The notes below the pieces were generated by a model. The model worked only from the letters and a program-made list of their open reading frames with translations. It did not search any database and was not told the origin of the DNA. From Pseudomonas trivialis (GTDB lineage Bacteria; Pseudomonadota; Gammaproteobacteria; Pseudomonadales; Pseudomonadaceae), in assembly GCF_001439805.1 (NCBI RefSeq), contig NZ_JYLK01000016.1:1-64000 (forward strand): a DNA stretch of 64,000 nucleotides, written 5' to 3'. Position numbers and translations under genes: made by a program. Position 1 is the first letter of the stretch; every line of letters begins with the position of its first letter. Shown here piece by piece: positions 49,612 to 56,473 of the stretch.

Positions 49612-50490
49612 ATGCCTTGGCTGCAAGTCCGTCTCGCCATCAGCCCAGAACAAGCCGAAACCTACGAAGACGCGTTCCTTGAAGTGGGTGCCGTGTCGGT
49701 GACCTTCATGGACGCCGAAGACCAGCCGATCTTCGAACCCGAACTCAACACCACCCCGCTGTGGTCACACACCCATTTGCTGGCGCTGTTCGAAGACGGC
49801 ACCGATGCCGCCGCCGTGCTGGCCCATATGGAACTGCTCACCGGCGGCCCGCTGCCCGAGCATCACAGCGAGGTGATCGAGGACCAGGACTGGGAGCGCA
49901 GCTGGATGGACAACTTCCAGCCGATGCGTTTTGGCCAGCGCCTGTGGATCGTGCCGAGCTGGCATGCCGCGCCTGAACCCGATGCGGTCAACCTGCTGCT
50001 GGACCCGGGCCTGGCGTTCGGCACCGGCACCCACCCCACCACCGCGCTGTGTCTGGAATGGCTGGACGGCCAGGATTTGACCGACTGCAACGTGCTGGAC
50101 TTCGGCTGTGGCTCGGGAATCCTGGCCATTGCCGCACTGTTGCTGGGCGCCAGGGAGGCCGTGGGCACCGATATCGACGTGCAGGCGCTGGAAGCTTCGC
50201 GCGACAACGCCGGACGCAACCACATTGCCGAAGGCAAATTCCCGCTGTACCTGCCCCAGGACCTGCCGCAGGTGCAGGCCGATGTGCTGGTGGCCAATAT
50301 CCTCGCCGGGCCGCTGGTTGCCCTGGCGCCGCAGTTGTCGAGTCTGGTCAAACCTGGCGGGCGCCTGGCGCTGTCGGGCATCCTCGCCGAGCAGGGCGAA
50401 GACGTTGCCGCCGCTTACGCGAAGGATTTTGAGCTGGATCCGATCGCCAACCGCGATGGCTGGGTACGCATCAGCGGACGTCGGCGCTAG
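49612..50490 (+). CDS. prmA: Ribosomal protein L11 methyltransferase
   Basis: A 292-residue SAM-dependent methyltransferase that trimethylates ribosomal protein L11. The N-terminal domain (MPWLQVRLAI) binds L11; the catalytic domain has LAFGTGTHPTTALCLEWL, the PrmA substrate/SAM signature, and motif I NVLDFGCGSGILAIAA (residues about 162-177), followed by VLVANILAGPL. The ATG at 49612 has AAGG about eight bases ahead and gives the family N-terminus; the GTG at 49603 is rejected. It is followed after 30 bases by the DUF3426 gene. Confidence 0.95.
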   Translation: MPWLQVRLAISPEQAETYEDAFLEVGAVSVTFMDAEDQPIFEPELNTTPLWSHTHLLALFEDGTDAAAVLAHMELLTGGPLPEHHSEVIEDQDWERSWMDNFQPMRFGQRLWIVPSWHAAPEPDAVNLLLDPGLAFGTGTHPTTALCLEWLDGQDLTDCNVLDFGCGSGILAIAALLLGAREAVGTDIDVQALEASRDNAGRNHIAEGKFPLYLPQDLPQVQADVLVANILAGPLVALAPQLSSLVKPGGRLALSGILAEQGEDVAAAYAKDFELDPIANRDGWVRISGRRR

Positions 50491-50520
50491 AATGAGCGCT
50501 TGCCTGAATCGGATGGCCGC

Positions 50521-51717
50521 ATGACCGACAGTTTCGTCACCCAGTGCCCGCATTGCCAATCGCGCTTTCGCGTCAACCACGCTCAATTGAGCGCGGCGCG
50601 CGGCGTGGTGCGTTGCGGCTCGTGCCTTCAGGTCTTCAACGCCCTGCGCCAACTGCTCGAGCAGCGCGCCGAGGCCGGCGACGCCGACCTGCCGGTGGCC
50701 GTTGAACCGCCGCCCGAGTCACCGCGCGCCATCAGCCAGAAACAGTGGAACGCCGAAGAGCTGGACCTGGACAACCTGGACCTGGACGAAGAGCTGGCCA
50801 AGCTGGAACAGCGCGAAAAACCGCTGGGCGCGGAGCGCCGTCACGCCGGTTCCGACCGTCGGCAAAAAGAAGATGCCCTCAGCGCCAGCCGCGACAATGT
50901 GAAGGCCGAGGAAGAAAAATGGGCCGCCAGCCTGTTCAGCGAACCGCCACAGGAACGCACCCCGGTGGTCGACGAGCCCGCTGAGCCGAGCGGCGCCCGG
51001 CAGCGCACCGAGCCGTCCATGTCGCGGCGCGCCGAGACAATCGACGACGAGCCCGCCCTGGAGGATGAAAATCCCGACCCGCCGTTCACGCTCCTGACCC
51101 ACGCCGCCGAGCCGCAGGAACAACGCCCGCCGCTGCGCCGCAAGCGCCCGCGCGCCGAAACCCGTGTTCACGACGAACAACTGCTGGACCTGGAAGACGA
51201 TCCGCTGCACCTGTACGCGCAGAAACGCGCATCGACACCGGGCCGTCGCCTGCTGTGGATTCTGCTGGTGCTGATCGCCGCTGCCGGCCTCGCCGGGCAG
51301 TTCATCGCCTACCAGTTCGACGATCTTGCGCGCCAGGACGCGTACCGCCCGTGGTTCCAGCAAGTGTGCCCCGTGCTTGGCTGCAAAGTGCCATCGCGGG
51401 TCGATATTGCACACATCAAGAGCAGCAACCTGGTGGTGCGCAGCCACCCTGAATTTGCCGGCGCGCTGGTGGTGGATGCGATCATCTACAACCGTGCGAC
51501 GTTCTCCCAACCCTTCCCCTTGCTGGAACTGCGCTTCGCCGACATGAACGGCGGCCTGATCGCCAGTCGTCGCTTCAAGCCCGCCGAATACCTGAGCGGC
51601 GAGCTGGCCGGAGTGAGCGAAATGCCATCACAAACGCCGATCCACATCTCGCTGGATATCCTCGACCCCGGCAACAAAGCCGTAAATTACAGCCTGAGCT
51701 TTCATTCGCCCGAGTGA
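50521..51717 (+). CDS. Zinc-ribbon / DUF3426 membrane protein
   Basis: A 398-residue protein. Residues 9-35 form an MJ0042-type zinc ribbon (C9, C12, C32, C35). A long, acidic, probably disordered linker (residues about 50-235) is followed by one transmembrane helix (about 244-264) and a C-terminal periplasmic DUF3426 domain with two cysteines (QQVCPVLGCKVP). Its role is unknown. The gene sits between prmA and dusB-fis as in P. aeruginosa and could couple a cytoplasmic zinc site to the envelope, which is inference. The start at ATG 50521 is fixed by the zinc ribbon; an upstream ATG at 50500 is less likely. Confidence 0.9.
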   Translation: MTDSFVTQCPHCQSRFRVNHAQLSAARGVVRCGSCLQVFNALRQLLEQRAEAGDADLPVAVEPPPESPRAISQKQWNAEELDLDNLDLDEELAKLEQREKPLGAERRHAGSDRRQKEDALSASRDNVKAEEEKWAASLFSEPPQERTPVVDEPAEPSGARQRTEPSMSRRAETIDDEPALEDENPDPPFTLLTHAAEPQEQRPPLRRKRPRAETRVHDEQLLDLEDDPLHLYAQKRASTPGRRLLWILLVLIAAAGLAGQFIAYQFDDLARQDAYRPWFQQVCPVLGCKVPSRVDIAHIKSSNLVVRSHPEFAGALVVDAIIYNRATFSQPFPLLELRFADMNGGLIASRRFKPAEYLSGELAGVSEMPSQTPIHISLDILDPGNKAVNYSLSFHSPE

Positions 51718-51903
51718 AACGGCCCGCTCTGCGGGGCTTTGGTGGCAGATTCCTGCCAGAATCGCCGGTTACCGAACCGACGGCGATAAAGAAATAACTG
51801 TTCAGATTTTATCCAATTCAGCCTTTATCCAGTCATCGAGAGCGGGTATCATGCCAACCCTTTTTCGAACTCTAATGATCCGGCCCCACAACAGGGAAGT
51901 CCT

Positions 51904-52917
51904 ATGTCGGCGGTACGCATCGGCCCATACACATTGCAGAACGGCTTGATCCTCGCCCCGATGGCGGGCGTCACCGACCAGCCCTTTCGTCAGCTGTGCA
52001 AACGTTTGGGTGCGGGTCTTGTAGTCTCGGAAATGGTCACCAGCGACATGAGCTTGTGGAACACCCGCAAATCGCGGATGCGCATGATCCACGAAGGCGA
52101 TCCCGAGCCCCGCTCGGTACAGATCGCCGGGGGTGATGCGCAGATGCTGGCGGACGCGGCCCGGGCCAATGTGGAGCTGGGTGCACAGATCATTGATATC
52201 AACATGGGCTGCCCGGCCAAGAAGGTCTGCAACAAGGCCGCCGGTTCCGCGCTGTTGAAGGATGAGCAGTTGGTTGCCGAGATCCTGCAGGCCGTTGTGG
52301 CCGCAGTCGATGTGCCGGTAACCCTGAAGATCCGTACCGGCTGGGACCGGGACAACAAGAACGGCCTGACGGTGGCGAAGATTGCCGAACAGGCAGGCAT
52401 TACAGCGCTGGCGGTGCATGGTCGCACCCGCGCCGATCTGTACACAGGTGCTGCCGAGTACGACACCATTGCCGCGATCAAGCAGGCGGTGTCGATGCCG
52501 GTGTTTGCCAATGGCGATATCGACTCGGCCGAGAAAGCCCGGCGCGTGCTGCACGCCACCGGCGCAGATGGCCTGTTGATTGGCCGGGCCGCCCAGGGGC
52601 GGCCATGGATCTTTCGTGAGATCGAGCATTTCCTGCGCACTGGCGAGGTATTGCCGGCGCCGGAGTTGCCCGAGGTGGAACGTATTCTGCTAGAGCATCT
52701 GGCGGCCCTTCACACGTTTTACGGCGATGTGATGGGCGTGCGTATTGCTCGCAAGCATGTGGGTTGGTATCTCGCAACCCTGCCAGGCGCCAGGGAGTTT
52801 CGCGCCGGGTTCAATCGTTTGGATGAAACGCAAGCACAGGTCACCGCCGTTCGTGAGTTCTTTATCGAGCGAGACAAGAGCCTGAGAGCAGGGGACGGAG
52901 AATGGGTGGCCGCATGA
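51904..52917 (+). CDS. dusB: tRNA-dihydrouridine synthase B
   Basis: A 337-residue FMN-dependent enzyme reducing uridine to dihydrouridine in the tRNA D-loop. Landmarks are LAPMAGVTDQPFRQLC (residues about 17-32), the catalytic cysteine in NMGCPAKKVCNKAAGSAL, and HGRTRADLYTG followed by ANGDIDS. AGGGAAG lies before the ATG at 51904. It overlaps fis by four bases (ATGA), the classic dusB-fis operon. The preceding 186 bases must hold its growth-rate-regulated promoter; I see no clear consensus. Confidence 0.95.
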   Translation: MSAVRIGPYTLQNGLILAPMAGVTDQPFRQLCKRLGAGLVVSEMVTSDMSLWNTRKSRMRMIHEGDPEPRSVQIAGGDAQMLADAARANVELGAQIIDINMGCPAKKVCNKAAGSALLKDEQLVAEILQAVVAAVDVPVTLKIRTGWDRDNKNGLTVAKIAEQAGITALAVHGRTRADLYTGAAEYDTIAAIKQAVSMPVFANGDIDSAEKARRVLHATGADGLLIGRAAQGRPWIFREIEHFLRTGEVLPAPELPEVERILLEHLAALHTFYGDVMGVRIARKHVGWYLATLPGAREFRAGFNRLDETQAQVTAVREFFIERDKSLRAGDGEWVAA

Positions 52918-53234
52918 CGATGATGACCGAGACTTTAGTGAGTGGAACAGCACCCGTGAGCGACAACGTCAATTTGAAACAGCACCTGAACACGCCGAGC
53001 GAAGAAGGCCAGACCCTTCGCGGGAGTGTGGAGAAGGCGCTGCACAATTATTTCGCCCACCTTGAGGGCGCTTCCGTCACGGACGTGTACAACCTGGTGC
53101 TTTCCGAAGTCGAGGCGCCCTTGCTCGAAAGCGTGATGAACTACGTCAAGGGCAACCAGACCAAAGCCAGTGAGCTGCTCGGTCTCAACCGTGGCACCTT
53201 GCGCAAAAAGCTCAAGCAGTACGATTTGCTGTAA
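52914..53234 (+). CDS. fis: DNA-binding protein Fis
   Basis: A 106-residue nucleoid-associated protein. The C-terminal HTH TKASELLGLNRGTLRKKLKQ is essentially identical to other Pseudomonas Fis proteins, with the preceding dimerisation helices (LVLSEVEAPLLESVMNYVKG). It bends DNA and regulates rRNA and growth-phase genes. It is translationally coupled to dusB through a 4-bp overlap, and the start ATG at 52914 is preferred over an in-frame ATG 12 bases earlier. A terminator follows at 53252-53284. Confidence 0.96.
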   Translation: MTMMTETLVSGTAPVSDNVNLKQHLNTPSEEGQTLRGSVEKALHNYFAHLEGASVTDVYNLVLSEVEAPLLESVMNYVKGNQTKASELLGLNRGTLRKKLKQYDLL

Positions 53235-53251
53235 GCATTCAATCAAACCAG

Positions 53252-53284
53252 AAAGGCGCCCGCGTAGAACCGGTCGCCTTTTTT
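53252..53284 (+). terminator. Rho-independent terminator after fis
   Basis: The stem AAAGGCGCC (53252-53260) pairs with GGTCGCCTTT (53272-53281) with one bulge, followed by TTT. It lies between fis and purH, separating the two units. Confidence 0.8.
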
Positions 53285-53315
53285 GCTGACTCCTTTGCTT
53301 TTGATGGAAATTGAA

Positions 53316-54923
53316 ATGACCGACCAGACTACCCGCCTGCCGATCCGCCGCGCCTTGATCAGTGTTTCCGACAAGACCGGGATCCTCGAATTTGCCCGGG
53401 AGCTGGAAGCCCTGGGCGTGGAAATCCTCTCCACGGGCGGGACCTTCAAACTGCTGCAGGACAACGGCGTGGCCGCAGTGGAAGTGGCGGACTACACCGG
53501 TTTCGCGGAAATGATGGACGGTCGGGTCAAGACTCTGCACCCGAAAATTCACGGCGGCATCCTCGGCCGTCGCGGTATCGACGACGCCATCATGAGCGAA
53601 CACGGCATCAAGCCGATCGACCTGGTGGCTGTCAACCTCTACCCGTTCGAAGCCACCATCAACAAGCCAGGCTGCGACCTGCCGACCGCCATCGAAAACA
53701 TCGACATCGGCGGCCCGACCATGGTCCGCTCGGCGGCCAAGAACCATAAAGACGTGGCCATCGTGGTCAATGCCGGCGACTACGCCCAGGTGCTCGAAGG
53801 CCTCAAGGCCGGTGGTCTGACCTACGCCCAGCGCTTCGACCTGATGCTCAAGGCGTTCGAACACACCGCGGCCTACGACGGCATGATCGCCAACTACATG
53901 GGCACCGTGAATCAGGCCGCCGACACCCTGAGCACCGAAAACCGCAGCCAGTTTCCGCGCACCTTCAACAGCCAGTTCATCAAGGCCCAGGAAATGCGCT
54001 ACGGCGAGAACCCGCACCAGAGCGCGGCGTTCTACGTGGAAGCCAAGCCTGCCGAAGTCGGCATCGCCACCGCGACCCAGCTGCAAGGTAAAGAGCTGTC
54101 CTACAACAACGTGGCCGACACCGACGCCGCGCTGGAATGCGTGAAGAGCTTCGTCAAGCCGGCCTGCGTGATCGTCAAGCATGCCAACCCGTGCGGCGTG
54201 GCGGTGAGCCCTGACGCGGAAGGCGGGATTCGCCAGGCCTACGAACTGGCCTATGCCACCGACACCGAGTCCGCCTTCGGCGGCATCATCGCCTTCAACC
54301 GTGAGCTGGACGCCGAAACCGCCAGGGCCATCGTCGAGCGTCAGTTCGTCGAAGTGATCATCGCCCCAAGCGTCAGCGCAGAAGCGCGCGCCATCGTCGC
54401 AGGCAAAGCCAACGTGCGCCTGCTGGCGTGCGGCGAATGGTCGGCCGAGCGTGCCGCTGCCTGGGACTACAAGCGCGTCAATGGCGGCCTGCTGGTGCAG
54501 AGCCGCGACATCGGCATGATCGGCAGTGACGACCTGAAGGTAGTGACCCAACGCGCGCCGACCGAGCAGGAAATCAACGACCTGATCTTTGCCTGGAAAG
54601 TGGCCAAGTACGTTAAATCCAACGCCATCGTCTATGCGAAGAACCGCCAGACCATCGGTGTCGGCGCCGGCCAGATGAGCCGCGTGAACTCGGCACGCAT
54701 TGCCGCGATCAAGGCTGAGCATGCCGGTTTGCAGGTAGTGGGTTCGGTGATGGCCTCCGACGCGTTCTTCCCGTTCCGCGATGGCCTGGATAACGCCGCC
54801 AAGGCAGGCGTAACCGCCGTGATCCAACCGGGCGGCTCGATGCGTGATGCCGAAGTGATCGCCGCTGCGGATGAGGCCGGTATCGCCATGGTCTTCACCG
54901 GCATGCGCCATTTCCGTCACTGA
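53316..54923 (+). CDS. purH: Bifunctional AICAR formyltransferase / IMP cyclohydrolase
   Basis: A 535-residue enzyme catalysing the last two steps of purine synthesis. The N-terminal third is the IMP cyclohydrolase domain (ALISVSDKTGILEFARELEA, TLHPKIHGGILGRR in split form); the remainder is the AICAR formyltransferase domain with the active-site KHANPCGVA. The ATG at 53316 gives the standard MTDQTTRLPIRRALIS N-terminus; the earlier frame start at 53283 overlaps the fis terminator and is rejected. It is followed by purD with a REPIN-like element between them. Confidence 0.96.
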   Translation: MTDQTTRLPIRRALISVSDKTGILEFARELEALGVEILSTGGTFKLLQDNGVAAVEVADYTGFAEMMDGRVKTLHPKIHGGILGRRGIDDAIMSEHGIKPIDLVAVNLYPFEATINKPGCDLPTAIENIDIGGPTMVRSAAKNHKDVAIVVNAGDYAQVLEGLKAGGLTYAQRFDLMLKAFEHTAAYDGMIANYMGTVNQAADTLSTENRSQFPRTFNSQFIKAQEMRYGENPHQSAAFYVEAKPAEVGIATATQLQGKELSYNNVADTDAALECVKSFVKPACVIVKHANPCGVAVSPDAEGGIRQAYELAYATDTESAFGGIIAFNRELDAETARAIVERQFVEVIIAPSVSAEARAIVAGKANVRLLACGEWSAERAAAWDYKRVNGGLLVQSRDIGMIGSDDLKVVTQRAPTEQEINDLIFAWKVAKYVKSNAIVYAKNRQTIGVGAGQMSRVNSARIAAIKAEHAGLQVVGSVMASDAFFPFRDGLDNAAKAGVTAVIQPGGSMRDAEVIAAADEAGIAMVFTGMRHFRH

Positions 54924-54938
54924 TCCAACTTGATCGAA

Positions 54939-55029
54939 ATGTGAGAGGGGGCTTGCTCCCGATGGCGGTATTTCAGCAGGCGATTATTTGACTGATAGAC
55001 CGCTATCGGGAGCAAGCCCCCTCCCACAT
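54939..55029. repeat. REPIN-like inverted pair between purH and purD
   Basis: Arms 54939-54968 and 55000-55029 (30 bases, two mismatches) with an interior holding TATTTCAGCAGG and GACTGATAGACC, the same second-layer pattern as at 30623-30709 and 38508-38599. If purH and purD are cotranscribed, the element lies inside the mRNA and could act as attenuator, RNase barrier or partial terminator. It ends 52 bases before the purD start. Confidence 0.88.
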
Positions 55030-55080
55030 AAAGCGCTCTTGCGGCGCCCAACAGAATTTGCGTCATCCGAGGTTTTTGAA

Positions 55081-56373
55081 ATGAATGTTTTGATCATTGG
55101 CAGCGGTGGCCGTGAACACGCCCTGGCCTGGAAAGTTGCCCAGGACCCACGCGTCCAGAAGGTTTTCGTAGCACCCGGCAACGCCGGTACCGCCATTGAA
55201 GCCAAGTGCGAGAACGTCGCCATCGACGTGCTGGCGCTTGAGCAGTTGGCCGACTTCGCTGAAAAGAATGTGTCCCTGACCATCGTCGGCCCGGAAGTGC
55301 CACTGGTGGCAGGCGTGGTGGATCTGTTCCGCAGCCGTGGCCTGGATTGCTTCGGCCCCACCGCTGGCGCCGCGCAGCTGGAAGGCTCGAAAGCCTTCAC
55401 CAAGGATTTCCTGGCGCGTCACAAGATCCCGACCGCCGACTACCAGAACTTCACCGAGATCGAGCCGGCCCTGGCTTACCTGCGTGAAAAAGGCGCGCCC
55501 ATCGTGATCAAGGCCGATGGCCTGGCCGCCGGTAAAGGCGTGATCGTCGCCATGACCCTGCAGGAAGCCGAAGACGCGGTACGCGACATGCTCGCCGGCA
55601 ATGCCTTTGGTGATGCCGGTTCCAGAGTAGTCATCGAAGAGTTCCTCGACGGTGAAGAAGCCAGCTTTATCGTGATGGTCGACGGCAAGAACGTGCTGCC
55701 GATGGCCACCAGCCAGGACCACAAGCGCGTCGGCAACGGCGACAGCGGTCCCAACACCGGCGGCATGGGCGCCTACTCCCCTGCCCCGGTGGTCACCAGC
55801 GACGTGCATCAGCGCGTCATGGACCTGGTGATCTGGCCGACCGTGCGCGGCATGGCCGACGAAGGCAACGTCTACACCGGCTTCCTGTACGCGGGCCTGA
55901 TGATCGACAAGGCCGGCAATCCGAAAGTCATCGAGTTCAACTGCCGCTTTGGCGACCCGGAAACCCAGCCGGTGATGCTGCGCCTGCAGTCGAGCCTGGT
56001 GCTGCTGGTGGAAGCCGCCCTGGCCCAGGCCCTGGACAAGGTGGAAGCGCAGTGGGACCCGCGCCCGAGCGTCGGAATTGTGCTGGCTGCCGGGGGTTAC
56101 CCCGCCGACTATGCCAAGGGCGATGCAATTGAAGGTCTCGAAGACGCTGCTACGCTGGAAGGCAAGGTGTTCCATGCGGGCACCTCGCTCAAGGATGGCA
56201 AGGTCGTTACCGCCGGTGGCCGCGTGTTGTGCGCCACCGCGATGGGCATCAGTGTCGACGCCGCGCAGCAACAGGCGTACCGGCTGGCCGCGAAGATCGA
56301 TTGGAACGGCTGTTTTTACCGCACGGACATCGGCTACCGCGCCATTGCCCGTGAACGTGGCGAGAACGCGTAG
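55081..56373 (+). CDS. purD: Phosphoribosylamine--glycine ligase (GAR synthetase)
   Basis: A 430-residue ATP-grasp ligase joining glycine to phosphoribosylamine, step two of purine synthesis. It begins MNVLIIGSGGREHALAWK; the ATP-grasp core has PIVIKADGLAAGKGVIVA, SFIVMVDGKNVLPMATSQDH and GGMGAYSPAPVV. GAGG lies eight bases before the ATG at 55081; the frame extension upstream to 54988 is REPIN sequence and is rejected. Gene order purH-purD-retS matches P. aeruginosa. Confidence 0.96.
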   Translation: MNVLIIGSGGREHALAWKVAQDPRVQKVFVAPGNAGTAIEAKCENVAIDVLALEQLADFAEKNVSLTIVGPEVPLVAGVVDLFRSRGLDCFGPTAGAAQLEGSKAFTKDFLARHKIPTADYQNFTEIEPALAYLREKGAPIVIKADGLAAGKGVIVAMTLQEAEDAVRDMLAGNAFGDAGSRVVIEEFLDGEEASFIVMVDGKNVLPMATSQDHKRVGNGDSGPNTGGMGAYSPAPVVTSDVHQRVMDLVIWPTVRGMADEGNVYTGFLYAGLMIDKAGNPKVIEFNCRFGDPETQPVMLRLQSSLVLLVEAALAQALDKVEAQWDPRPSVGIVLAAGGYPADYAKGDAIEGLEDAATLEGKVFHAGTSLKDGKVVTAGGRVLCATAMGISVDAAQQQAYRLAAKIDWNGCFYRTDIGYRAIARERGENA

Positions 56374-56473
56374 CAGCTATCCGTTCGGTCAGGTGAGGGC
56401 CTGCGGCCCTTGCCGTACTCATGCCTCCCCGCGCATAGTTCACCCGTGCATCAACCTACGAAGGGATTTCGCC

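Noticed and set aside
49369..49702. Short ORFs between accC and prmA
   Set aside because: Repeat translations or out-of-frame overlap with the prmA start.
51718..51745. Terminator hairpin GGCCCGC-TCT-GCGGGG after the DUF3426 gene
   Set aside because: The stem needs a bulge and has only three T residues after it; too weak to list.
56078..56473. N-terminal extension of retS into purD
   Set aside because: The extension is the shifted frame of purD; TTG 56474 follows a Shine-Dalgarno sequence and begins a signal peptide.
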